The notes beneath the pieces were generated by a model. That model was not told the origin of the DNA. It worked only from the letters and a program-made list of their open reading frames with translations, and made no database searches. Of a DNA stretch of 64,000 bases, positions 1-11,800 are shown one piece after another. The stretch comes from Epinephelus fuscoguttatus. Lineage: Eukaryota; Chordata; Actinopteri; Perciformes; Serranidae. The first letter of the stretch is position 1; every line of letters starts with the position of its first letter. The position numbers and the translations under genes were made by a program. The stretch spans positions 15,644,428 through 15,708,427 of the forward strand of contig NC_064759.1 in the NCBI RefSeq assembly GCF_011397635.1, in the 5' to 3' direction.

Positions 1-2140
1 TCTTTTTTTGGTTTACGTAATTTGCCTTGCTCTGATGCAGTGTGTATGTGTGAAGGAGCCAAGTGGTTACAAATATATTTAAATATTGATTTTTTTCTTA
101 ACGGTTAACAATAATTTTGTTTCTTTTTTTAGTTACATTTGGTGCTATTATTGTGATTTCTTTTTTTACATTTTGTTTTACACGTAAATAATAAACACTA
201 CAGCTGCCCCTAATGGTTTAACATTTCCAAGTTGTCACGATACTTTATACTATATTCACATGTACAACTACAAATTCAAGTATTTTGCTCTTACAACAGT
301 TTGGCCCTGGTTATTTTTTTGCTCCATTGTATAGTTAGTTTCTTGTGCGTAGCCTTGGAACACTAGATTTATGTTTTAAGTATATCAAGAGGGCAAAAGA
401 ACATGAAGACAAGTGCTGCATCCTGACAGTATTAGTCATCTGTAGGTAGTAAGTTAAACCATTTCATTTTAACATTTGATTGAGTGCTGTATAGAAAGTA
501 AGACATTTTGTGAAAAGTATTGTCATTTCTGTAGCTGAAACATTGGTACAGTGGAGAAGGGGTGATTGTGTTGTCAATCATTTGAATACAGCTACTACCT
601 CAAAAAACTTGGCTGTGTGGTCCTTCGTCTCTCTGTGTTTACATCATATGGTCTGATCTGGCAGCTCTAACCTTGTGCTGTAGTGTTTGTAGTTGTCCAG
701 TAGGTGGCAGTGTTGTATGAAAACCCCAGATCCTTTTAAAGGACGTCTGTTTAAACGTCAGTCCCAATTTGGAATAATAGAAGGATAATAATTAAGAGAA
801 AATCCTTTTATTGCAAAGAATGGATGGATCTGGCTTGTTATTAATTTATTAGGTAATCATGGTAGCATTTTAACATATAATACTTTTAAGGGAAATGCAA
901 TATTGTTTGTACTGACAGGCAATATAATAGTAATGAAGTCAGTTCCACAAGTAATGATTCAGTTAATTAGGGACATCCTGATCTATTCTACAGTTATTCC
1001 ACAAGAGGCTTCATTAGCTACAGGTGGTTTTAATGCAAAATGCAATAATACATTCTTAATGAGTGCTTTCACTTCCATTTGTTTCGCCATCACACTTGAA
1101 GCGAAGATACATGCTGCAAGGATACAGAATCGGAATCAGAAATACTTTAATTCCCGAGGGGAAATTATGATTTGTTACAGTTGTCCCTAAGTAAAGAATA
1201 GAGAATTAAAATAGTAAGAGTATGAAATAAAAGTGTGTAGATATAAAGCAACAAGTAAAATGAAGTAGAAATGAAATGTGCTTTAAAATAAAAATAAAAT
1301 GTGCATGATAATACAGTGTTTTAACATTAGTAATTAAGTCATGACATTTGAATATTAGAATAAAATATAGATCGTCACTGTGCTGAAGCTGTAAGTGTAA
1401 AAATTAAACTACAATATATACATCATTAGAATAAAACAATAAAATTAGAGTAAACCTAAGAAATATGTACAGCTATGCGCATTGATTCGACAGAAATTTT
1501 GCAGTTAAAATAAGAACCATTTACCACTCTTTTCCAATTCCACCCAAGGCTAAAGAAGTTCACTTTAAAGTAATGAATGAGCTTTACACATGTAATAACT
1601 TCTTAGGCCAAAGGTTTAATTTGGATTGGAATATTTGTACTTTCTGTAACTCAGATATTTAAACCCTGGAACATCTTTTCTCTGTAATGTAATTAAACTA
1701 GGACCTTTTGGGAGTTTTTTTCAATATTGGCTGACTTTAAATAATACAAATATTACGACCCTAAGTTATGAAAACATAAACTTTGGTGGAGGACAAGAAA
1801 GCAGAGTTCGGGATTCACAATTCTTTTTTTTTTCTTTTTTTCGCAAAATATTTTATTCACAAATGTCGTTTTCTGAAAACTATCCATGCATTTCCTGTGT
1901 TTTTAAGTTCGATAATTCTATTCATAAAATGTGAGAAATGCTGTAAAAGTGGAGAGGCCCTGCGGGTGTGTAAGTATATGCGCACCTAAATTCCTTAAAT
2001 GACAACTAGTATTTAGTTTTGATTTTGTTTTATCTTTCATCATTATTTATGTCGGCTTCAAATTTCATATTCCTTTTCTCGACTAAATAAAATTATTATT
2101 TGAAATAAACAAACCGAGTATTTAAACCGAGTAGGCGCAG
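1..2140. other. Upstream non-coding region
   Basis: This AT-rich stretch holds no convincing exon on either strand. In human the NCAPD2 promoter faces MRPL51; I looked for a minus-strand partner here and saw none, so it is absent or lies further upstream. The only recognisable item is the LINE fragment near 1528-1690, listed separately. The short open frames at 903-1190 and 1783-1989 are AT-rich chance frames without recognisable motifs. Confidence 0.6.
1528..1690 (+). repeat. Decayed LINE (L1/Tx1-like) ORF2 C-terminal fragment
   Basis: Read on the + strand, the sequence translates as a stretch containing KAKEVHFKVMNELYTCNNFL, then CTFCNSD, a stop, and TLEHLF. The C-x2-C followed by E-H-L-F is the typical end of L1/Tx1-type ORF2 proteins of fish. 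A stop codon interrupts the frame and no full element surrounds it, so this is an old 5'-truncated relic. The family call rests on recognition of the motif only. Confidence 0.55.
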
Positions 2141-2145
2141 GGTTA

Positions 2146-2208
2146 TGACGTCAGCGTCATCGCTTTGGCGCGATGTCCAAACAAATTTGAAAACCTGTGG
2201 CTTCAAAC
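2146..2208 (+). promoter_or_regulatory. ncapd2 promoter: CRE, E2F and CHR-type elements
   Basis: A palindromic cAMP/ATF element TGACGTCA lies at 2146-2153, an E2F-type TTTGGCGC at 2164-2171, and a CHR-type TTTGAA at 2186-2191. A second CHR core sits on the opposite strand at 2203-2208 (TTCAAA). E2F plus CHR is the known layout for DREAM/MuvB-controlled G2/M genes, which fits a condensin subunit expressed for mitosis. No TATA box is visible. The transcription start probably lies around 2215-2250. The sites are read from sequence; the regulation is inferred. Confidence 0.6.
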
Positions 2209-2224
2209 CGCCTGCTGACGGCAG

Positions 2225-2291
2225 GGAGAACAGGCTACATCTTTGTCTTCAGAGGTCGACACTGTGGCTAAAGGGACTGTAGCCGCTACAG
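2225..2291 (+). other. ncapd2 exon 1 (5' untranslated)
   Basis: The stretch after the promoter cluster ends in CTACAG followed by GTCAGT at 2292, a good 5' splice site. The next exon begins after a TGCAG acceptor at 2855 and carries the start codon three bases in. The 5' edge is estimated; the 3' edge is read directly. Confidence 0.55.
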
Positions 2292-2857
2292 GTCAGTATT
2301 GTGTCTCCAACTTAGTAAAACAGAGTTACTGGTGTAGTTTATGTCTTGTCATTTCCGTTGAATAACGTTTCAGTCAACAAGTGATGCTACGCAATGTCGC
2401 TAGCTAAGCTAACGTTAGCTTTCCTGCTAACTTCGCTAGCAGTAAATTACCTGTTTGTTAGCTAGCTTCATTCACAACAAACCTGTGCTGCTTGGATAAT
2501 AGAAAGGCTTGTTAATTTTTCTTTTATTAGAAAACATATATACTACCTCACCAATCTAATTCTGTGTCAGTTTTTTGTTTGGTGGGTATCAAATGACTAT
2601 TTCCTGAAGAATTCGCAACAGAAACATTTCTGCGACAAACTTAATCGTATTTTTCCAGACTTGTAAAACCAAACCGCTTCATTTTCTGTTTATTTGCAAA
2701 CGGTACATATGGTTTTAAGACCGAAAGAGAGTGAACTAAAGAGACAAAGTCAGTCGACTAGCATTAGTTTGCAGGTCAGTGTTGAGTCCTGTGTACTGTA
2801 GTTTCCCAGCCAGCGTTGCTGTACACTAATGTAATGTGATTGTTTATTGATGCAGGG

Positions 2858-5800
2858 ATGTCGTGGGACTTTTTTGTGCCCGTGTGCGTGGGTGACCTGG
2901 TGAAGACTGGGGGGATCAACCAGTATGTCGTTCAGGATGTGGTGCCCCCAAAACAGCTGCCACCTTATCTCAGTAGTAAGTAGTGAACTTGAATGAGTTC
3001 TGGAGTTGTTCTTTGTTCAGTATTTTCATTTCAGCTGGTGTGTTTGTGACCTAAATAATTTTTGTGTCCCCTTCTCACAGAATTCAAGTCAGCACTGAGG
3101 AGCCGAGGGCCTTTGTGTATATTGGAGCACTTTGACACAGGCTACAGCGTGCTACAGTAAGTATTGATCGCATATAGTTTGCTGTAGGTATTGTCTTTGA
3201 GAACTATGCATGTTCAAAACTAATTTCTTTACTTTTTTAGGCACTGCAACTCAGTGGAGCTGGGTGTGAAAGAGGATACCCTGGAGTTACTCATACAAGG
3301 TTAGACTTTTTTCTAATTTCTTTATCTTTAAATAGACATATGACCATAAACTGGACTTGCTTGCGTTTCTTGAAAACGTTTTGTCTTTCATCCAAGAAGC
3401 TTCTTCAGTTATAATGACTGTTACAGAGTTACAGGCTTAGTCCCTGTGTGGGTGTGAAACTTTGCAGAGTCGTAAGGGTCACATGTGAGCTTAGTTTCAG
3501 AGTCGTTAAGTTCACAATGTGAGTCAATGACCCACCTGGCTATCATTTGAGTCGTGAGGGTTGGGTGAGACCAGGGGTGAATAGGTGTGAAGTCATCTGG
3601 GAAGGGATCCCAAGACTGCATTGTAGATGGGTGATATGTGGTGTTGTAGGCCACCCCCTCTGTTTAACGATGGTCGTTCCAGTTTGAGCAAGTCCAGTTG
3701 CATACAGTATAGCACTTATGATTACCATGACCTGGATGACTGAGAATCTTCACCGAGATGTAGACATATGACCTTGATATGCTGGAGTTGATCACATATT
3801 ATCTTTATTTTTCCCTTTCAGTGGTTAGTGGCCTGGCTGCTTCCCTGCCAGCACTTCTCACCTCCACCACCGTCTCTGCTGCAGAGCGCAAAGAGAAACT
3901 TAATGCTGTTAAAATGAGTGTCTACCTGCTCTGCAAACTCACAGAGACCTTTGAGAGTGACTCCTATAGGCAGAGCATTGTCACGGCACCTGGGAAGGTA
4001 TGATCAATAGAGATATAGCAAAGAAATACATTGTTAATGGCTGTGTCAGTGACCAGTTCTGTGTTTAACCATTTTAAATGCCCGCATGATGATATCATGG
4101 CAAGTTTTATGATCCAGTCAGACCAAGAGATTATGGTCTCTAGCCTGCTGTTAGATGGGTAGTCTTGGTAGTGTGGTGGAGTTTTACTACACTGCTGTAA
4201 GGGCCCAACAACAGTCAACTTGTCACCTTCTTCAACCTCTGCCCCCCAAAGAGCAATGGGACAGGGCAGGAAGGAGATGTCAGATAATGTGTGAATGTAT
4301 GTTTGTCCTTGTGTGTGTTCTTGTATGAATGTTTATGTATCAGCTGGCAAGAGGCTATAGTCTCAATAAAGTTGGTTTGGCATATATGAACTACAGTCTT
4401 TGGTAACCTGAGGGCATGTATTGTAGGATGTTAGCTTTATTGTCTTGTGTAGGACATTTTGAGTCGAGTCAAATCTATGAATTTTAATTTATCAGGTTTT
4501 GTCTTTCTTGCACAGGGTGGTAAAAAAGGCAAAGGTGGTGGAGAAGGACTGCTGCAGTGGGACTCTGAGAGAGAGAGCGTGCTGCAGGCCCTCGTCCAGC
4601 TCTTCCAACTGGATATCCGTTCCCTCTGGAGCCTCTCCCTAGTGGAGGAAGAGTTCATCAGGTACTCTGCTGACTGGGGAGCTCTTGGCAAGAGTACAGT
4701 ATCAGACTTAGTTGTGTTAATTCAGTTAGTCTGTGTAATTTCCCGTTTTCTTCTCCCGATCTTTGAGAGTTTGTAGCCTTAATTGGGGCTTTTATGAAAA
4801 TTATCTGTCTTCCCATAAATAATGTCAAACCAAACCTAACAAGATCAGATCGTATTGGAACTGTGTTTATTGCTTCATGTAATGTTTCCGTTTTGAACAT
4901 TTCCTCACAGTCCTAGCTTTTTATGTTCAGCAGAAAGGATATGCAGTGATTGCTTCCTACAGAAGAGATTCATTTGTTTTCAGTTCTCATGTCAGTACCA
5001 GAAGTTCTTGATAGTTATGCTCATAACAAAAGATCACACATTTTAAAAAAATGTGGTTAGCTTTAAGAACCATCACAAACATATTGTCTGTACAGATCTG
5101 CAAATTTTTCTGATGAATACAGAACTTTGTGAATAGACTGTAGAATCTGATCTGAGCTTGCTTGAGTTGCTTTTCTCGCAGGTTTTCACCATACCACAAC
5201 ATGAACAAACTTAATTCTTTGCTCTGTCCCTTTCTTCTCTCAGCTGTGTGACCTGCTGCTGCTATAAACTGCTTGAGAACCCAACCATTGGCCATGTCAA
5301 GACCAAGCCCACCAGGGATTGTATAATACACCTACTGGGAGTGCTAATCAAGAAGTACAACCACCTCCTGGGTTAGTCTCACAGTTACACACTGAACCTG
5401 TGAGCAAGATTTATAACTGAGGGAGCATATCAACCCTGTCATTTTCAAGAACCTTGTGTATAAAGAGCAGAAAATAATATTACAAAACCTCCTGTTATTC
5501 AGCATACATTGTACATTTTGATTCTAGTGAAGACTCTAATTTTTTACAGGTGCAAGTGTGAAAGTGATCCAGCTGCTGCAACACTTCGAGCAGTTGTCAT
5601 CTGTGTTCGCCCAAGCAGTGTCTGTGTGGAGCACAGAATATGGAGTCAGGGCGATCATAGGAGAAGTTATAAGGTCAGTTTCCAACAAAAGGTCCTTTTT
5701 GTGAATCTGTTCATGGAAATCTGATTCTTCAGCTGCAAATGATGATGTATGGGAGGATTTTCATGCTTTTTAATTTTTCCCATTCTTTCAGGGAGATTGG

Positions 5801-8800
5801 TCAAAGGTCAAGTGAGGAGCTTGCCAGAGAGGCGTCGGGGGTCAAAGCTTTCGCCGCCTTCATTGCAGAACTCGGTGCCCTGGTGCCTGAATCAATGATC
5901 CCCAACATAAGTGTGCTCATCACACACTTGGAAGGAGAGGTACTATATGCATACTTTAATGTGTTCATCCTGCTAACATGGAATTCCTAATTTGCAGCTC
6001 CTGAATAGGAACACTAGTGTCCTTAAAGCAGTAGAAACTTGCTGCAGAATTCATCTGGCATCAGACAGGTTTATGTGATGATTTAAAGGAGTAACCCTTA
6101 ATATTAATGAGTCATCACTAAGGTGGCTGCTCATGCAAAGAATTAAGTCTCTACGAGAACATGCATACCGCTTGATTGAGTTGGGAGATTTCCTTTCTCC
6201 ACAAATCACTGCTTTTTGTGCCCTTCAAGACTTTCTGTGTGGGGTTTTATGTAGTTTTGTCAGTGTGGGACACACTGCGCTGTCAGGTACATACATTTCA
6301 GTGAAGGCCCTGTCGTCCCGGGTTGTGCGGTAATGTCAGCACATATTAAAAAAAGATTGGGTAAAAGAGAAGAAGGGTTTTTTAATTGTATCGTGTATGT
6401 TTTCTGTGACGGGAGTGCTACAATGTCTTGTGCTTCACAGGATAGCAGACTATGTGTAGCAATAATTTCACACCTGACAGGAACATTACAGCACCCAATT
6501 AAATCTTAGACAGTCTCCAAGTGCACATTTACTATGCAGTGACTCTCAAAAGGAGCAAAAAGCGATGGCCCACACTCATGTATACATTTATTTTTTTATT
6601 TGGTCAGTAAGTTGTCTTGCCCAGGTGCAAGTTTTGCTATTATAATGTTGCAATGCATCACTCCTCATTTAGGACTTGATCAGTGTTACCTATGTGTTGT
6701 TGAAATCTACACACAGAGCTCAATTTTTTTCTCTTATTCTGTTCACACTCTGCCCAATGATGAGACCAAGGCGAATACGAGCTTACTGAATGAGAGTTGG
6801 GTTCCTCTTTGCCTTGACTGGCAGGTAATCTTGGCAGTGCAGAGGAGCTTTCCTGCTCTGCTGTAAGGGCCTGCCTACAGTGACTTGGCTCAACCCAAAT
6901 TATTCGTCTAAAGTCACAGCAGAATAATTGCTGGGATGAAGCTGACAGTGTGTTTGTGTGTCTGTCTGTGTGGGTGTGGGTGGGTGTGTGTGTGTGTGTT
7001 GTGTAGGGGCAAGGAGCTCACCCAGCTCTCTTTGCTATTCGGTTAGCAATGAGTTGCTTCTTTGGTAATCTGAGGGCAGAGCTCAGAAAATTCTGAAGAT
7101 TTGGCATGAAATGCCACAATACATCAGTCCTTATTAATTGGTCCATTATTGTGTTTGACACTAAAATATTATTTTAATGACAGAAGAACAGCAGTCTGTT
7201 GTACCAACTTTGCATACATTTCCTCTTAGTTAAGGTGAAGTTAAGGGATGGAGTCCTCACTAAACAATAAGTTGAAACTAGATTGTTTCATTGTAAAGCT
7301 GTGTCAGTGTTTTGTTGCACCACAAAGACGTAAGGTTCAATTTAGATCTCTTCGTGGTACACCCCTCAAGTGTAAGATTTAAGTTTTACCTTATGATTAT
7401 GTTGAAACTGTTTCCGCTGGTGCAACCCGTACAATATAAGTAACGTGCAAACTCCAACCCAAATTAGAAATTCTTTTCAAACAATGCTGCATTTGAACTT
7501 ACACAAAGCTGGTGCAACCTATTGCAGGATCAGATTCAGACTTACTCCCTCTGTCCTACTGTTTTCCAGAGTCACACAATGCGTGTTGCTGTCTGTGAGG
7601 TGCTGGGAGAGATCCTCGTGCGGGTCCTGTGTGGCGACGGGCTTGACGAGTCTGGGAAAGCTGACCGTGACCGCTTCTTTGACACAATGCAGGAACATCT
7701 GCATGACACACATTCCCATGTCAGGGCACGTGTGTTGCAGGTCTACACACGCATTGTCAACAGCAAAGTATGTTTTTACTCACTTCTATTGTATCTGTAA
7801 ATGCATGTTATTAAACTCTCCCATGGTAATAACTACTATCTTTCTGTGTTTAGGCCCTGCCCCTGTGCAGGTACAGTGAGGTGATGGAGCTCGCTGTAGG
7901 GCGCCTGATGGACAAATCTATAAATGTGGTGAAGAGTGCCATTCAGCTGTTGGCAGCCTTCATCGCACACAACCCCTATAGCTGCAAGGTAACTGGAAGC
8001 AACATGATTTAGGCCCAGACTGGCAGACATTTTTTTTAAGAGTTAACAGTCTCACTGGACTATGTACTTGTTTCTTTCAGTTGAGCAGTGCAGATCTGAA
8101 GAAACCGCTGGAGAAAGAGACCGCTAAACTCAGAGAGATGAAAGAGAAGCTGGAGGGAAAAGCACCAGGTGAGATCGAATCCTGAGAAGTTTATTTTTCT
8201 TCCTGCTCAGTCACACTCTGCCCAATGATGAGACCAAGGCGAATACGAGCTTACTGAATGAGAGTTGGGTTCCTCTTTGCCTTGACTGGCAGGTAATCTT
8301 GGCAGTGCAGAGGAGCTTTCCTGCTCTGCTGTAAGGGCCTGCCTACAGTGATTTGGCTCAACCCAAATTATTTCTTTAAAGTTATAGTGAAGTAATCAGG
8401 GGATGAAGCTGACAATGTGTGAGACTGTGTGTGTGGTTGTATGTGCATTTGTGTGTTTGTGTAAGAGGCAAGGAGCACACCCAGCTTTCGTTGCTGTTCA
8501 GTCAGCAATGAGTTGCTTCTTTGGTAATCTGAGGGCAGAGTTTAGAGACTCATCTGAACTCAGCAGACCTGGTCTGTCCCCTTATTTAGTTGTCTGAAAT
8601 TGCACTCAAATTTCAGCCAGACCAAACAGTTAGTAAGATTTTCCTGTTTTATTAAGTGCCAGGAGTTCATTTATTTAAGTTGAAAGAGTTTTAGTCAGAA
8701 GTAATACTGTTCACAGGGTACCAAAGTTATGTAGTTTTAGATGTGAGCAAAAAAGATGCAAAAAAAAAAAAAGGTGGTTCAACAGTACCTTTATAAACGT

Positions 8801-11800
8801 GGTTGCCAGCCTGGCCCCCAGGCATCAGCTTTTGGTTGCCAAAACTGAAAACATGGTTGCCAATTTAGTCACCCTATATTTTGAGTAATTAAGGTACTAT
8901 GCAGTTACACTTGAGCTTGACAATGACACTGTGACATTAAAGAATGTTTAAAAGCTGTATTACAGTAACGGAATAACATTTTTTTGCCGTTTGCTGTGCA
9001 GCAGATGAAGTAAGGATGTAGAGGCTCCTCATTTTCAGAACACAGTGTTGAAAGGTTTTATGAGAATGGCCCAGTTGAAATCATTAGTCTTGCTAATCGC
9101 TGTGGTCATTGGCTCATCAGTGGTACAGTGGGTGTGCTGGCTTTGGCTTGTCAGTGGGTGTGCAGCCTCTACCTTATTATGCCATTTAGGTACCCGCTCA
9201 TGTTGCTTCCAGCTCCATTGTTTGTCGAGCCCTGTTGTTCCGAAGGATCTTCTGTGTTAAACTAGTAAACTTGTCACTTATCAAGGTGTATGTTGTGCTT
9301 GCAATGCAGTATAATTTACATCCATTTCGAAGATGCTGGGACACTTCTCCTCCTAAGAATTCACAAATCTCGGTTTTGTTTTTCATTTAGGTTTATTTGT
9401 TTCTTTGTAAGTTTAACCAATTTGCTCATTCGTTTTTGATGCAGACGGGGTTAGTCGAAGTTTTCTCCCCAGTCAAAGCCTCGGCCTCTAAAAGAGATGC
9501 CTGTGCACACACAAGTAAATGCATCAATGACATGCAGCATTTATGAATCCAGTTACGACCTTAATAGCAATATTCAATTATAACTAATGCAACAAATACA
9601 AAACAAGTATTTATTTTGGGGTGTACTTTTTGCTGTCCCTGTTCTTATAAGTGGAAAAAGTGGCAGCCCCTGGCAACCAGTATTGTCGAGCCCTGAAATG
9701 TCAGTATTGTAATTTCCAACATCACTTGAATGGAGCAGTAATTCTGTCATTTTAGCATTAGTGCTATGATTTTGTTTCTCCACAAATTGATGACTGGACC
9801 ACCGCTCCCGTTTTAATGCATTTTGCAGTTATTAGCTTTAAAAAAAAAACAACAAAACACAATCTCGTGTATCTAATGTCAGAGAATACTGTGGCACACC
9901 AGGAAAACAAACATGGTCAAATGGTGGTACAACATTGCCATATAGATATTTAACCCCGTCAACAATTACTATTGTCTTGGTAATTTATTTATTTTGAATT
10001 ATTTTTGTTCCTACTCATGCTCTTTGCAACTCAACTCTAACCAAAATCATCCTTATTGAATCTGAATTTTTTTTTCCCCCTTTCCCTCTGCCTCTCTGCA
10101 GTGGCGGTGATTAAAGCATCTGAGCTGTGGGCAGCTATGGAGCCTGAGCTGCTCGTCACTGTCAGGACCGAGCTGGAGCCCACAAGTGAAGCGGAGAGGG
10201 AGCAGGAGGAGGACGATGAAGGGGATGTGGAGGAAGACAAGGAGGCAGAAGACGACAGGACAACTGCGGTGAAGGTTGCTCAGTACCTGCGTGTCAACAA
10301 ATACAGGTAATGCTAATCACCAGTGCTGGCCCAATGTGTCACTACCTGAAGGATTTTTTTCCCTCTCACCCTGTCAATTAGCCAAAAATTTGATATGTGG
10401 AATTTATTTTGTTTTCCCCCTCTGCAGGAATGCCGTACGTCTTTGTATAAGAGCCCACAGCTGCTTCCCTGAATCTGAGATGTTTGCTTCTCTGTCCACT
10501 CTCAATGCTGAGACTTTAATGGACACGCTGGCTCTGATTTTCAAAGGTAAAGCCTGCGCTCGGCCCACCCAACATGTTTCTCTCCAGAGGCACTCATCAA
10601 AAGGGCTCTCCAGTGTGAATACTAATGGAAGCAAGATTGAATCTATTTAACATTCAGGCCTTTGCATTTCCTCTTGATTGGACCGCATTCATTTCACATT
10701 ATTTTTCAGTGTCAGTTCATTAAAACTGATGCGTATTTAATATGTGACTTTACAAGAGTGTGAGTAGAGGATATATTTAAGAGCATAGAACACTGCACTT
10801 CTCAATCAGCCATCTCATTTGACCTCCACCAATGCATACTGCTGCAGTTTTACAGTTATGCTAGATGCACATGTTGAGTTGCTACCAAGTGTAATCAATA
10901 CATGAAAGAAATCAACTTGTTTCAATTCAGTTGAAGAACAAGACATGAGATTTTAGCCCTTGTATTATGACTGTTTTTGGCATCACAGCTGCATCGATTT
11001 GTAAATTAATCCAGTAGTTGATCAAAAGAAAATTAAGTACCAAAAATTTCTTAATTTAATTTTATTATCATGTATTTATTTATTAATATATTTAATTTTT
11101 TTTAAATTCATTTTCTAAACAAAAATGTCAAACATTTGCTGGTCCCAGCTTCTTTAATGTGAGAAATCACTGCTTTTCTTTGTCATCATTTATGATTGTA
11201 AATGAGGATTCTTCAGGTTATAGACTGATAGTTGGACAAAAGAAGCAATTAGAAGATGTCACTTTTGGCTCTGGGAAATTGTGATGAGCATTTTTCACTT
11301 TTTTTTTTTTTATTTTATAGACAAAGGTTTACTGTGAAAGTGATCTGCAGATTAATCGATAATGAAAATTATCATTAGTTGTAGCCCTATTAGCATCTGC
11401 CAGTTCAGGCGGGGACAGCCATAAATTGCAGTCTAAATTGCAGTCTTAATTGTTTACATTACCCAGAGCCAATTTCATCATGGGGACAAAGGCTGCTGAA
11501 GACTAGACAACAACAAGTGTATTTCTTCTTTCTTGTTAATTGTATATGCACTATACCCTGTAATACTGGCAGATGGCAAAAAAAAGAGTATGTGAAGGTA
11601 ATCAGAATTGGACAGCTTATTCCTTAATATGCTGCTAATGTAAATGTAACAGTTCTGAAGCTGCCTTACATGCACTAAAAGCCTCATGGCAAAGAACAGA
11701 TTAAATTTAAGTACAGTACAGCAGCTGCAGGAAGTGTTGAGTAATTGAGCACCTATGGAAAAATTATTTATTGGTCTAATTCTTATGTGATTGCTTTAAA

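Larger units (their letters stand above)
2856..8168 (+). other. ncapd2: ncapd2 exons 2-12 (coordinates)
   Basis: Coding exons: 2858-2975, 3081-3156, 3241-3299, 3822-3997, 4516-4661, 5244-5371, 5550-5673, 5792-5939, 7570-7767, 7854-7988, 8081-8168. They encode about residues 1-466, the N-terminal condensin domain and first HEAT repeats. All introns are GT-AG. Exon 6 begins with a glycine/lysine-rich run (GGKKGKGGG) where the human protein is also lysine-rich, which suggests a flexible linker. Introns 5, 9 and 12 carry the scaRNA copies. Confidence 0.93.

Noticed and set aside
1-2140. Divergent mrpl51 gene as in human
   Set aside because: No matching exon or open frame on the minus strand could be recognised.
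6957-7005. GT-rich tract read as a stand-alone microsatellite
   Set aside because: It lies within the boundaries of the intron 9 scaRNA, so it is described there.
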